This document shows positions 1 to 9,341 of a DNA stretch of 64,000 nt, in pieces (position 1 is the first letter of the stretch; each line of letters starts with the position of its first letter). Below the pieces are notes generated by a model. That model searched no databases, was not told the DNA's origin, and worked only from the letters and a program-made list of their open reading frames with translations. The position numbers were made by a program, and so were the translations under genes. Origin of the DNA: Streptomyces roseifaciens (lineage in GTDB: Bacteria; Actinomycetota; Actinomycetes; Streptomycetales; Streptomycetaceae); the NCBI RefSeq assembly GCF_001445655.1, contig NZ_LNBE01000003.1:1780530-1844529 (forward strand), read 5' to 3'.

Positions 1-2798
1 CGCGTGCCCCAGCACTGGGAGAGCTGCGCGACGAGGAACAGGCCGCGGCCGCCCTCGTCGGTGGTGGCCGCGTGGCGCAGGTGCGGGGCGGTGCTGCTCG
101 TGTCGGCGACCTCGCAGGTCAGCGCGCGGTCGTAGAGCAGGCGCACCTGGATGGGGCCGGTGCCGTACCGGATCGCGTTGGTGACCAGCTCGCTGAGCAG
201 GAGTTCGGTGGTGAACGCGATCTCCTCCAGCCCCCACTCGGTCAGGCGGGCGGTGACGGCGGCGCGGACGGAGGAGACGAGGGCCGGGTCGGCGGGCAGG
301 TCCCAGATGGCGATCCGGTGCGGGTCCAGGGTGTGGGTACGGGCGACGAGCAGGGCGATGTCGTCGGCGGGGTGCTCGGGGACCACGGCCCGGACGACCT
401 CCCGGCAGGTCTCCTCGGGCGGGCGGTTCGGGTGGGACAGGGCCCGGCGCAGCTGCTCCAGGGCCACGTCGAAGTCGCGGTGGCGGTCCTCGATGAGCCC
501 GTCGGTGTAGAGGACGAGCTGGCTGCCCTCGGGGAGGAGGAACTCGGCGCTCTCGAAGGGGAGGCCGCCCAGGCCCAGGGGCGGGCCCGCGGGCAGCTCG
601 GGGAAGGTCACGGTGCCGTCGGGGCGGACCAGCGCGGGCGGTGGGTGCCCGGCCCGGGCCATGGTGCACTGCTGCGTGGTGGGGTCGTAGATGACGTACA
701 GGCAGGTGGCGCCGATGATGCCGGTGTTGCCGTTGGACGGGTCCTCGCCGCACTCCTCCCGGTCCAGGCGCCCGACGAGGTTGTCGAGGTGGGTGAGGAC
801 CTCGTCGGGAGGCAGGTCCAGCTCGGCGAAGTTGCGCGCGGCGGTGCGCAGCCTGCCCATGGTCGCGGCGGCGTGCAGCCCGTGGCCGACGACGTCCCCG
901 ACGACGAGGGCGACGCGGGTGCTGGAGAGGGGGATGACGTCGAACCAGTCCCCGCCGACGCCGGACTCGGCGGGCATGTAGCGGTGCGCGACCTCGACGG
1001 CGTTCTGCTCGGGGAAGCCGTGCGGCAGCAGGCTGTGCTGCAGGGCGAGGACCATGCTGTGCTCGCGCGTGTAGCGGCGGGCGTTGTCGATGCAGATGGC
1101 GGCGCGCGTGGCGAGCTCCTGCGCCAGCGAGCAGTCGTCGTCGCCGAAGGGCGAGGGGTCCTGGGAGCGGTAGAAGCTCGCTATGCCCAGGACGATGCCG
1201 CGGGCGAGCAGCGGGACGGTGATGAGGGAGTGGACGCCGTGGGCCAGGAGGCGCTGGGCGCGCGCGGGGTTCTGGGAGATCCAGCCCGGGGCGGTCCGCA
1301 GCTCGGGCTCCAGGACGGTCTCCCCGCTGGTCAGACAGCGGAGCTGCGGCGTGGTCCCTTTGAGGTCGACCCGCTCGCCGGCGGGGTAGAAGGGGCAGTC
1401 GTCGCGGATGCCGTGGACCACCGTGCGGTGGAGGTCCTTGCGGGGGTCGGACGGCTCGTCGCCGCGCAGCACCGCCGCGGGAAGGTCGATGGTCACGTAG
1501 TCGGCCAGGCGCGGGACGGCCATCTCGGCGAGCTCCAGGGCGGTGCGGCTCACGTCCAGCGTGGTGCCGATGCGGGTGCTGGCCTCGGACAGCAGCTCCA
1601 GGCGGCGCCGCGCCGCGACGGCGTACTTCCCCACCCCCGGCTCGCCCACCAGCACCAGCCCGCTGGTCGCACCACCGTCGGCGGGCCGGCCTGGGCCGCC
1701 GGGCGCACCGCGTGCGCCGGGGGTGCCGGCTGCGCCGGGCCTGAGGGCCTGTGCCGTCGCGGCGTCCCGGCCGGGTGCCGGGTGGCCGGGAAGGGCCCCG
1801 GGCGGCGGGACGACCTCGGTGAGGGCCTGCTGCGCTAGGAGACCGGCGGGCTCGCCGAGGGGCGGTCCGGCCTCCGTGGAGACGGCGAGGCGCTGGTGCC
1901 GCGAGGGGATGACCGCCTCGACGGCGAGGCCCTCCACACCGGAGGGGCTCGTCACCGGGCGGCTCAGCAGGGTGACCCGCCGGTCGCCGGGCAGGATCAC
2001 CTCGACGGCGGCCCGCTGGGCCGAGGCGAGCAGTTCGCCGGCCTTCTCCTTGAGGATCATCTGGTCGCGCCAGTCGAGGCCGCTCGCGCCGAGCTCGCCC
2101 AGCTGCCCGTTGACGGGCGTGCCGTCGGCCGACGCGTGGCGCCTGGCGTCGAGGTAGGCCTGCAGCAGGGCGCGCTCCCGTGCCGAGCTCTGTTCCAGCA
2201 GCCGCCGTTCGATGGCGCCGGCCGCCCTGCGGATCACGACGTCCAGCGCCGCGTCCGCGTCCGTGTAGGGGTAGCCGAGGCAGAGGACTCCCTCGATGCG
2301 CCCGTTGAGCAGGTCCCGTACGGGGATCGCCACGCACGCGTTCGCCTGCGAGCGTTCGGCGAAGTGCTCGGCGCCGTAGATGTTGACCAGTTGCCGCTCC
2401 GCGAGGGCCAGGCCGATGCCGTTGGTTCCGCCGTACTTCTCGGCGAACACGAAACCCGGGACGCTCTGGATCGCGGCCAGGTGCCGGACCATGTCGGCCT
2501 GGCCGAACCGGCGTTGCAGCACCGCGCCGCGCGCGTCGGCGAGGGAGATGTTCATGCTCCTGCCGTCGAACATGGCCTGCAGCCGGCTCATCACGGGCGC
2601 GGCCGCGCGGATGAGGCGGCCGTCGAGGTCGAGGTCCTGCGTGTAGGGGAGCTCGCACCCGCCCGGCGAGAGCCCCAGCGCCCGGCTGCGCTGCCACGAG
2701 TCCAGGATCGGGCTGCGCACGGCGTCCTCGACCGACCCGCCGCGAAGGAACTGCTCACGGGCGCGTACGGGACCGATGTCGTCCGCCACGAGCCCCAT
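1..2798 (-). CDS. SpoIIE-family protein phosphatase with GAF domains and HATPase (partial)
   Basis: The gene runs off the left edge, so its C-terminus is missing; about 932 residues are visible. An N-terminal GAF region carries the LDSWQRSR motif found in acetoin-regulator-like sensors. A second GAF lies at roughly residues 400-575 and a PP2C/SpoIIE phosphatase at about 580-800 (GGDWFDV, GDVVGHG). A histidine-kinase-type ATPase starts near 839, with N box SELVTNAIRYG and a GRGL box. Such proteins usually act as anti-sigma/anti-anti-sigma switches in the cytoplasm. I chose the ATG at 2798 because GAGGAAG sits eight bases upstream; an in-frame GTG at 2837 is the alternative. The domain calls are strong. 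The signal sensed and the sigma-factor partner are unknown. Confidence 0.9.
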   Translation of the reverse strand, partial: MGLVADDIGPVRAREQFLRGGSVEDAVRSPILDSWQRSRALGLSPGGCELPYTQDLDLDGRLIRAAAPVMSRLQAMFDGRSMNISLADARGAVLQRRFGQADMVRHLAAIQSVPGFVFAEKYGGTNGIGLALAERQLVNIYGAEHFAERSQANACVAIPVRDLLNGRIEGVLCLGYPYTDADAALDVVIRRAAGAIERRLLEQSSARERALLQAYLDARRHASADGTPVNGQLGELGASGLDWRDQMILKEKAGELLASAQRAAVEVILPGDRRVTLLSRPVTSPSGVEGLAVEAVIPSRHQRLAVSTEAGPPLGEPAGLLAQQALTEVVPPPGALPGHPAPGRDAATAQALRPGAAGTPGARGAPGGPGRPADGGATSGLVLVGEPGVGKYAVAARRRLELLSEASTRIGTTLDVSRTALELAEMAVPRLADYVTIDLPAAVLRGDEPSDPRKDLHRTVVHGIRDDCPFYPAGERVDLKGTTPQLRCLTSGETVLEPELRTAPGWISQNPARAQRLLAHGVHSLITVPLLARGIVLGIASFYRSQDPSPFGDDDCSLAQELATRAAICIDNARRYTREHSMVLALQHSLLPHGFPEQNAVEVAHRYMPAESGVGGDWFDVIPLSSTRVALVVGDVVGHGLHAAATMGRLRTAARNFAELDLPPDEVLTHLDNLVGRLDREECGEDPSNGNTGIIGATCLYVIYDPTTQQCTMARAGHPPPALVRPDGTVTFPELPAGPPLGLGGLPFESAEFLLPEGSQLVLYTDGLIEDRHRDFDVALEQLRRALSHPNRPPEETCREVVRAVVPEHPADDIALLVARTHTLDPHRIAIWDLPADPALVSSVRAAVTARLTEWGLEEIAFTTELLLSELVTNAIRYGTGPIQVRLLYDRALTCEVADTSSTAPHLRHAATTDEGGRGLFLVAQLSQCWGT

Positions 2799-2976
2799 CC
2801 GGATCACTTCCTCATCGGTACGTGCGCCGATGGCCACCCGTACCGGGGCGGCTGCACTGTTGTTCCATTTTAGAACTTTGCCGACATAACGGAACGGGGG
2901 CGGGTGCGTGCGAGCATGCGTGGTCGTTCGGTCACCGTTGGTGACGAGGGGCGGGAGTGGGCGCGGCCAGGCGCCG

Positions 2977-3948
2977 TCAAAGCACGGCCACGGGGTTGAC
3001 CGGGGAGCCCGTGCCACCGGGGATGTTCAGCGGCGCCACGAGGAGCAGGAACGCGTAACGGCCCGTGCCGGCGCAGACGGCGGAGAGCTCTTCGAGGTCG
3101 AGGTTGTCCAGCAGCGGCACCCCCATCGCCGCGATGGCGAGCGTGTGGACGGGGGAGTGCAGGCCCTCGACGGGGGAGGGCCGGACGTCGCTGTCGCCGT
3201 CGCCGCCGAGCAGGGCGACGCCGCGCTCGGCCAGCAGGGGCACGGCGTTCACATGGAGGCCCGCGGAGGAGGCGCCGGGGTCCCAGGCGCCCAGTTCTCG
3301 GCGGCGCCGGAAGCGGCCCGTCCGTAGCAGCACCGCGTCGCCCTCGTCGATCGTCACGCCGAGCGCCTCCTCCGCGGCGGTGAGGTCCGCGGCGTGCACG
3401 GCCTGCCCCGGCTCCAGCCACGTGCTGCCCAGGACGGCCGGCAGGTCGAGGAGCACCCCTCTGGTCACCAGGGGGCCGAGCGCCGCGACCTCGCCGAAGC
3501 GGGCCCCTCCGGCGCCGACGAGGTCGCGCGCCGTGCCGCCGCCGTAGAACCGCCCGCGGTAGGCCATGTGGGAAAGCGCGTCCAGATGGCTGACGGCCTT
3601 GCCGTGGTAGTCGGCGCCGATGAAGTCCTTGTGGGCGGCGGGCTCGGGCGCCTCGACGTCACCGAGGTCGGACATGTAGTGCAGGGCGGGCCTGGTGTTG
3701 TCCGGACCGGGCGCGGTGTCCCACGGCCGCCCCATCGGGACGACGGTCCCCGTCCGCACCAGGGCGCCGGCCCGCAGGACGTGGTCCGCGGTCACCCGGT
3801 TCCAGGCCCCGCGGTCGGCGGGCGACCAGCGGCCCCACGTGCGGACCCTCTCGAAGAGCGCGTCGAACTCCTCGCGGGAGACGGCCGGCCCGTTGCGGGC
3901 GCCGTTCGGCGGGGGAGCCGGAGCGCCGGTGGGGAAGCCCATGTCCAT
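2977..3948 (-). CDS. Cyclase family protein (kynurenine formamidase-like)
   Basis: A 323-residue metal-dependent hydrolase of the cyclase family (PF04199). The metal-binding signature appears as HGKAVSHLDALSHMAY, a variant of the family HxGTHxDxxxH motif. The N-terminal segment FDALFERVRTWGRW is typical of the actinobacterial subgroup. Members hydrolyse amides or lactones such as formylkynurenine; the substrate here cannot be read from sequence. The ATG at 3948 gives a family-like N-terminus; a GTG at 4014 would add 22 poorly conserved residues. It stands alone, downstream of an ABC transporter on the same strand. Confidence 0.82.
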   Translation of the reverse strand: MDMGFPTGAPAPPPNGARNGPAVSREEFDALFERVRTWGRWSPADRGAWNRVTADHVLRAGALVRTGTVVPMGRPWDTAPGPDNTRPALHYMSDLGDVEAPEPAAHKDFIGADYHGKAVSHLDALSHMAYRGRFYGGGTARDLVGAGGARFGEVAALGPLVTRGVLLDLPAVLGSTWLEPGQAVHAADLTAAEEALGVTIDEGDAVLLRTGRFRRRRELGAWDPGASSAGLHVNAVPLLAERGVALLGGDGDSDVRPSPVEGLHSPVHTLAIAAMGVPLLDNLDLEELSAVCAGTGRYAFLLLVAPLNIPGGTGSPVNPVAVL

Positions 3949-4110
3949 GGTGCTGAATGATGAGCCGTCGGCCGCCGGATGCGGGCGATGCGCGGGCGGG
4001 CATTTCGGTGACACCGCTTCTACGCGCGTTGACGGCTCGATCGGAACGTCACGCGACCCCCGGACGGAAACCGCACGGGGGCCGCACCTGCGCGTTTGCG
4101 CGTCTGCGTA

Positions 4111-4134
4111 TCTACGTGTCTACGTGTCTACGTG
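4111..4134. repeat. Tandem 8-bp repeat (three copies)
   Basis: The octamer tctacgtg occurs three times head to tail, with degenerate copies on its left. It sits between the ABC transporter stop and the cyclase gene. No function is evident; it looks like a small slippage-generated minisatellite. Confidence 0.6.
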
Positions 4135-4174
4135 TTCCACGCGTCTACACCATCCGTACCTGCACCACCCGCAC

Positions 4175-6286
4175 CTACGCCATCCGCCGCTGCTCCGGTA
4201 CGGGCACGTCCCGGAACTGCCCGCGCTGCAGCTCGTACAGGCCCCGGAAGACGCCTCCGGGCGTGTTCAGCAGCTCCTCGAACGTGCCGCTCTCCCGGAG
4301 CTCGCCCTTCTCCAGCACGTGGATGACGTCGGCGTGCCGCACGGACGCGAGGCGGTGGGTGATCAGGACGACGGTCTGGCCGCCGTCGGCGAGTTTGCGG
4401 ATCTGCTCGAACACCTCCAGCTCGGCCCGCGCGTCCAGGGCCGAGGTCGGCTCGTCGACGATGAGGATGCGGGCGTCGCGGTAGCGGGCGCGGGCGATGC
4501 CCAGCCGCTGCCACTGGCCCCCGGAGATCTGATGGCCTCCCTTGTAGCCCTTCGACAACAGCGTGTCCCAGCCCTTCGGCAGCTCCGCCACGACCTTGTC
4601 GGCGCCCGAGTGGACGGCGGCCTCCTCCAGTGCCCGCTGGTCCAGCGGCCGGTCGGTGCGGCCGATGGCCACGTTCATGCGGCACGTGAACGGCCACCGG
4701 TGGAAGTCCTGGCCGACCATCGCGATCCGCGAGAACAGCTGCGCCCGGTCCAGTGCGCCGGCGTCCACGCCGTCCCACAGGATGCTCCCCGCATCGGGCC
4801 GGTACAGACCGGCCACGAGCTTGGCGACGGTGGTCTTGCCCGACCCGTTCACCCCGACGAGCGCCACGATCCTTCCGGCGGGGATGTCCAGCGAGACGTT
4901 CCTGAGCGCCGGCCGCTCGCGGTTCCGGAAACCTTCGGAGTCCTCGGAGTCTTTGGAGCCGTCGGAGCCGTCGGCGGGATAGCGGAAGGTGACGTTCTCG
5001 AAGCGGATCAGGGCCGGCCGCTCGGGCACGGGCAGCCCGCCGTCGGGGATGGCCCGATCCGCCGCCTCCTGGCACAGACGCTCCAGGTCCTGTACGTAGC
5101 AGGCCTCCTCGTAGAGGTTGTTGACCTGCAGGACGAGGGTGGACAGGCTCTGCCCGCCGGTCCGCGTGGCCAGCACCGCAGTGCCCGCCACCGACAGGTC
5201 CATCGCCCCCGCCGCCAGCAGCCCGATCAGCGCCAGGTACGTCAGGGCCGTGGCGGCGCCGGTGAGCGCGGACGCGATCAGCCGGACCCGGGCGGCGCTG
5301 TCGGCCAGCCGCGACTGCTCGGCCTCGGAGTCCTGCGACATGCTGCGGAAGTGATCCACGAGGAAGGGCCCGACGCCGTGGACGCGGATCTCCGGGGCGG
5401 GACCCGTCCGCATCAGGGTCTGGCTCAGCAGCCTCCCGGCCCGCGAGTGCTGCACCCACCGCAGGTAACTGGCGTACCGCGTCCGCGAGTTCCGGAGGGC
5501 CGCCCAGGAGCGGGGCACGGTCATCAGGACGAGGAGCGGCAGCAGCACCGGATGCAGCACGGTCAGTACGCCGGCGGCGGCCGCGAAGGACACCAGGGAT
5601 CCGATGACGCCGGTGCAGTAGCTGATCATGCGGCGCGCCGAGGCGGCCCCGTACTGGGCCGAATCCAGCAGCCGGTGGAACTCCGCGTCCTCGATCGCCG
5701 CCAGCTCGACCCGGACCACGCGCTCCAGGTACTGCTCGGTCGCCACCCGCTCGACCTTCGGCTCCAGCCGGCCCGTGCCCGACGTCGAAGCCGACGCCGC
5801 CAGCGCGCTCACCGTCCCGGCGAGCGTCACCACGACCATCGCCGGGACGGCCGCCAGCAGCCGCTGCGCGATGGTCCCGGAGGCCAGGACCGCGGTCAGT
5901 ACGCCGTTGACCGCGACCAGCCCCACGGCCTGCCCCGCACCCCGGATCAGCTCGGCGGCGCCGACCACGGCCAGGGACCGGCGGTCGGCCTGCCGGGCCA
6001 GGCGCACCGTCGAGCGGACGAGGCGCGGCAGGCACAGGGCCATCGCCCACAGCGACATCTCGAAGTACGCCGCCTCGTGCTGGGCCCACCCGTTGTCGTA
6101 CAGCAGCGGGCCGCCGAACAGCAGCTGTTCCGAATCCGGCCGGCTCCCGGGCGCTGCGTCCTCCGCCGCGACGCCCGTGCTCTGTTCCCTCTGCCCCCTC
6201 TGCCCCCTCTGCCTCTTCTGTTCCCTCTGCTTGCTCGGCCCCCTCTGCGCCTTCTGCGCCCCCGGCTTCGTGTTCTCCTGCTTCAT
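4175..6286 (-). CDS. ABC transporter, fused permease and ATPase
   Basis: A 703-residue half-transporter: an N-terminal transmembrane region followed by an ATPase with Walker A GVNGSGKTT, Q-loop MVGQDF, signature ISGGQWQR, Walker B ILIVDEP and H-loop LITHR. The first 50 residues are a charged Gln/Arg-rich tail encoded by near-repeats of 9 bp. A second repeat-derived Asp/Ser linker interrupts the start of the ATPase domain. Its ATG overlaps the stop of the NUDIX gene (ATGA), which implies translational coupling. Export of a peptide or small molecule is likely; the substrate is unknown. It would have to work as a homodimer, as no partner is present. Confidence 0.85.
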   Translation of the reverse strand: MKQENTKPGAQKAQRGPSKQREQKRQRGQRGQREQSTGVAAEDAAPGSRPDSEQLLFGGPLLYDNGWAQHEAAYFEMSLWAMALCLPRLVRSTVRLARQADRRSLAVVGAAELIRGAGQAVGLVAVNGVLTAVLASGTIAQRLLAAVPAMVVVTLAGTVSALAASASTSGTGRLEPKVERVATEQYLERVVRVELAAIEDAEFHRLLDSAQYGAASARRMISYCTGVIGSLVSFAAAAGVLTVLHPVLLPLLVLMTVPRSWAALRNSRTRYASYLRWVQHSRAGRLLSQTLMRTGPAPEIRVHGVGPFLVDHFRSMSQDSEAEQSRLADSAARVRLIASALTGAATALTYLALIGLLAAGAMDLSVAGTAVLATRTGGQSLSTLVLQVNNLYEEACYVQDLERLCQEAADRAIPDGGLPVPERPALIRFENVTFRYPADGSDGSKDSEDSEGFRNRERPALRNVSLDIPAGRIVALVGVNGSGKTTVAKLVAGLYRPDAGSILWDGVDAGALDRAQLFSRIAMVGQDFHRWPFTCRMNVAIGRTDRPLDQRALEEAAVHSGADKVVAELPKGWDTLLSKGYKGGHQISGGQWQRLGIARARYRDARILIVDEPTSALDARAELEVFEQIRKLADGGQTVVLITHRLASVRHADVIHVLEKGELRESGTFEELLNTPGGVFRGLYELQRGQFRDVPVPEQRRMA

Positions 6287-6753
6287 GCCGCGCCTCCCGG
6301 CTTCCCGTCCCAGCCGTGTGTGGACAGCAGCGCCCCCGAGACGAACCTGCCGAGGACGGCGGCCGTGCAGGGCACGCAGTCCGCGGGCGGGTGCGCCGGG
6401 TCGGCCCAGAGGAGCGTGGAGCACTTCTCCGGCTCCAGGTTGCGCGGCTCGCCCGACCACCGCTGCGCGGTGAAGACGACCCCGACCCGGGCCTGCCCCT
6501 CGGGGTTGCGGTGGTGGATCAGGTGGCAGAACTCCAGGTCGGCCGGGTCGATGGCGACTCCGACCTCCTCGGCGACTTCGCGCAGCGCGCCGTCGGCCAG
6601 GGTCTCGCCGTCCTCGAGGTGCCCGCCGGGCGGGGCGAGGAGACCGGCGGCGTACACGTCCCCGGCCCGCCGCAGCAGCAGGACGCGGCCGTCGTCGCGG
6701 TGCAGCAGGACCATCACGTCGACCACGCACGTGTAGCGCGCCCGCTGCCTCAT
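6283..6753 (-). CDS. NUDIX hydrolase
   Basis: A 156-residue protein with a good Nudix box (GGHLEDGETLADGALREV followed by AEEVGV), which binds metal and cleaves nucleoside-diphosphate-linked substrates. The ATG at 6753 has GGAGG eight bases upstream; a GTG at 6762 is less likely. Two CxxC-free cysteines near the C-terminus (DCVPC) are unusual but not diagnostic. It is the first gene of a two-gene operon with the ABC transporter. Its substrate cannot be inferred. Confidence 0.88.
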   Translation of the reverse strand: MRQRARYTCVVDVMVLLHRDDGRVLLLRRAGDVYAAGLLAPPGGHLEDGETLADGALREVAEEVGVAIDPADLEFCHLIHHRNPEGQARVGVVFTAQRWSGEPRNLEPEKCSTLLWADPAHPPADCVPCTAAVLGRFVSGALLSTHGWDGKPGGAA

Positions 6754-7206
6754 GACGGCCACCTCCCGGCGGTGGCCGCGCCGGATCCCACGGGCCCTGC
6801 CGGCCGGCGGTGTTCGAATGCCGGATGCACCCCGCCGGTATGCGCGGGGCCCTCGTGATGGTGATGCACTACGCCTCCTCGTTGACGTACGGATCGGACG
6901 AGCGATCGGGAAAACGACCCCTGATCGGGGGCGTCACGGCCCTCCAAGGGCGTTTCGTCGCTCGGGAATTCGAGGAGGCGTCAACCGGCCCGCGGGGTCT
7001 GGGGCGGGGGCCGGTCGCCGTTTGTGCGATTCACTCCACCGTGGCCGGTCACCCGATCCGGGGGTTGCGTTGCGGCCGGAAACGATCACTTGCCGCTTCT
7101 GCCCCTGTGGCTGCGGGGCGGCCGTCGGACCCTCTTTGCAGAGGGGCCTGCAGCATCGCGCGGCGGCTGTTCACGGGCCGCGCCCGGCTCGTCGCCGCCC
7201 CGGTGG
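6754..7206. other. Intergenic stretch, no supported gene
   Basis: About 450 bases between the NUDIX start and the dehydrogenase stop. The open frames on both strands have no recognisable domain, no convincing ribosome site and uneven codon use. The promoter of the NUDIX/ABC operon should lie near its left end. A TTCGAAT string near 6811 resembles a T-loop, but no tRNA can be folded around it. Confidence 0.5.
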
Positions 7207-8217
7207 TCACACCTTCACCACGATCTTGCCGGTGAAGGTGCTGGAGTCCATCAGGCGGTGCGCGTCCGTGATGCGCTCCAGGCCGTCGAAGGTCTCGGCG
7301 ATCACGGGCGCCAGCGCGCCGCTCGCCAGGCCCGAGCCGATGAAGGCGGCGGAGCGGCGGCGGTAGGCCGCGTCGCGGCACATGACTCCGTTGCCGTACG
7401 CGTGGACGGTCAGCGGCCAGTTCATCGACAGCTGGATGGGGCGCGGGTCCAGGAAGCCGTAGGCCACCATCGTGCCGCCGGGCGCGAGCGCGTCGCCGAG
7501 GGTCGCGAAGCCCGGGCCGCCCACCCCGTCGAAGGCCATCCGCGCACCCCGGCCTCCGGTGATCCGCTTGACCTCCTCGACCAGGTCCTGGGAGCCGGTG
7601 CTGACCACATGGGCCGCGCCGAGCTCCAGCAGCCGCTCCCGCTTGGACTCGCCGCGTGTGGTGGCGATCGGGACCGCACCCATCCGCAGGGCCGTCTGGA
7701 TAGCGGCCGTACCCGTACCGCTGGAGGCGGCCGTGATGACCACGTGGTCGCCCGGGGCCAGCCCGCCGGTCTCCACCATGCCGCCGTACGCCGTCGAGTA
7801 CGACAGCCACGCCGCCGCGGACGTGACCGCGTCCACGCCCTCGGGCCGGGGCACCAGCGACGCTTCGGGCAGGACGGCGTGCTCGCCGTACACCCCGTGG
7901 ACGCCGAAGTCGAAGTTGGCCGCCGCCATCACCGCATCGCCGGGGGCGAACGCGGTCACGCCCTCGCCCACCGACTCGACCACGCCCGCCGCCTCGTAGC
8001 CGAGCCGGGAGCCGGGCAGCGTCGGCTGGTAGTAGTAGCGACCGGCCCGGAACAGGGCCTCGGCCCGGTTGAGGCCGATCGCCTCGACGCGGAAGAGGAC
8101 CTCGCCGGGCCCGGGCCCTGCCAGCGGCACCTCCTCGACCTTCAGGACCTCGGGACCGCCGAGCTCATGGAAGAGAACCGCCTTGGTGACTGCCGTGTGT
8201 GCAGGAGAAGTTGTCAT
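7207..8217 (-). CDS. Zinc-dependent alcohol dehydrogenase / quinone oxidoreductase-like (MDR family)
   Basis: A 336-residue medium-chain dehydrogenase/reductase. It has a GroES-like N-terminal half (EVLKVEEVPLAGPGPGEVLFRV, shortened here to its core GPGPGEVLFRV) and a Rossmann half with the nucleotide loop written as ITAASSGTGTAAIQ. The zinc-ligand cysteines of classical alcohol dehydrogenases are absent, which points to the zinc-free NADPH:quinone-reductase branch. It is transcribed divergently from an AraC-type regulator, its probable controller. Confidence 0.85.
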   Translation of the reverse strand: MTTSPAHTAVTKAVLFHELGGPEVLKVEEVPLAGPGPGEVLFRVEAIGLNRAEALFRAGRYYYQPTLPGSRLGYEAAGVVESVGEGVTAFAPGDAVMAAANFDFGVHGVYGEHAVLPEASLVPRPEGVDAVTSAAAWLSYSTAYGGMVETGGLAPGDHVVITAASSGTGTAAIQTALRMGAVPIATTRGESKRERLLELGAAHVVSTGSQDLVEEVKRITGGRGARMAFDGVGGPGFATLGDALAPGGTMVAYGFLDPRPIQLSMNWPLTVHAYGNGVMCRDAAYRRRSAAFIGSGLASGALAPVIAETFDGLERITDAHRLMDSSTFTGKIVVKV

Positions 8218-8290
8218 GGGAACGACCGTACGGAGGGGGCGGAAGACGATCCATATCCGAAAACCTCCTGGTTATGTCCCAGCGTCTTTC

Positions 8291-8328
8291 GATCATGGCG
8301 GCAGAGTGCGATCGTGGCGGTAGGGTGC
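8291..8328. promoter_or_regulatory. Tandem 19-bp direct repeat, candidate AraC-regulator operator
   Basis: Two directly abutting 19-mers, gatcatggcggcagagtgc and gatcgtggcggtagggtgc, match at 16 of 19 positions and end four bases before the AraC-type start codon. Their 19-bp period, just under two helical turns, suits AraC-family proteins, which bind direct repeats. The position suggests autorepression and/or control of the divergent dehydrogenase. Confidence 0.6.
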
Positions 8329-8332
8329 GGCC

Positions 8333-9262
8333 ATGGACGTTCTGAGCGACGCGATCGCCGCCATGCGCACCGGGCTCCCCCACTCCTCGCGCTCCGTCAA
8401 GCGCGCGCCCTGGGGCGTCCGCTTCCCCGCCTCCGACGGCTCCGGCTTCCACGTGGTCCTCCAGGGCTCGGCCTGGCTCCTGCCGCCCGACGGGGCCGAG
8501 CCCGTCCGCCTCGGCCCGGGCGACGTCGTCTTCCTGGCCCACGGGTACGGGCACGGTCTCGCCGACGACCCCGGCACGCCGCTGGAGGACGCCCGGTCGA
8601 AGCCGGACGGCTCCTGGCCGTCGCTCCGTGACCGAGGGCCCGTCCGCGGCGACGACACCCTCATGCTCTGCGGCGCCTACCGGCTGAACAAGGCGCGGGC
8701 CCACCCCCTCCTCACCGATCTGCCGCCGTTCATCCACCTTCCGGCCCGCATCGGAGCCCACGACCGGCTGCGCGCCGCCATCGAGCTGCTCGGCGCCGAA
8801 CTGGCCGACCCCCAGCCCGGATCCGACGCCGTCGTGCCCGCGCTCCTCGACACCCTGCTGCTCTACCTGCTGCGCACCTGGTGGATGACCAAGCGACCCG
8901 AGGAGTCGTCCGGATGGGCGGCGGCCCTGGGCGACCCGGCCGTCACGGCCGCCCTGCACGCCATCCACGACGACCCGGCGCATCCTTGGACGGTCGAGGA
9001 GCTCGCCGCCCGGGCGGCGCTGTCCCGCGCCGCCTTCGCCCGGCGCTTCACCGCGCTCGTCGGCCAGCCGCCGCTCGCCTATCTGACCTGGTGGCGCATG
9101 ACGACGGCGGGCCGGCTGCTGCGCGAGGGAGACGCCCCGCTGCGCACCGTCGCCGAACGGGCGGGATACACCTCGGAGTTCGCCTTCGCCAAGGCCTTCA
9201 AGCGCGAGTACGGGGTGGCGCCGGGCCGGTACCGCAAGCAGGGGGCCGGCCTCACGGCGTGA
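8333..9262 (+). CDS. AraC family transcriptional regulator
   Basis: 309 residues: an N-terminal cupin-like effector domain (residues about 10-190; PGDVVFLAHGYGHGL) and a C-terminal double helix-turn-helix (WTVEELAARAALSRAAFARR and GYTSEFAFAKAFKREYG). It belongs to the cupin_6/HTH_18 type that usually controls a neighbouring oxidoreductase. A tandem repeat immediately before the start codon is the likely operator. The divergent dehydrogenase at 7207-8217 is the likely target. Confidence 0.9.
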   Translation: MDVLSDAIAAMRTGLPHSSRSVKRAPWGVRFPASDGSGFHVVLQGSAWLLPPDGAEPVRLGPGDVVFLAHGYGHGLADDPGTPLEDARSKPDGSWPSLRDRGPVRGDDTLMLCGAYRLNKARAHPLLTDLPPFIHLPARIGAHDRLRAAIELLGAELADPQPGSDAVVPALLDTLLLYLLRTWWMTKRPEESSGWAAALGDPAVTAALHAIHDDPAHPWTVEELAARAALSRAAFARRFTALVGQPPLAYLTWWRMTTAGRLLREGDAPLRTVAERAGYTSEFAFAKAFKREYGVAPGRYRKQGAGLTA

Positions 9263-9341
9263 CCGGTGTGCCCGAAGTGACCGGCGTGATCCGCGGAGTG
9301 GGGGTGCCGGCAGCGGTGCCGGTGACGGAGGCCGGGGCCCG

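Noticed and set aside
3695..6736. A plus-strand open frame of over 1000 codons
   Set aside because: It is antisense to the well-supported ABC and NUDIX genes, has no domain and shows the Arg/Gly/Pro bias of shadow frames in GC-rich DNA.
6795..6835. TTCGAAT T-loop-like string suggesting a tRNA
   Set aside because: No acceptor, D or anticodon stem can be paired around it.
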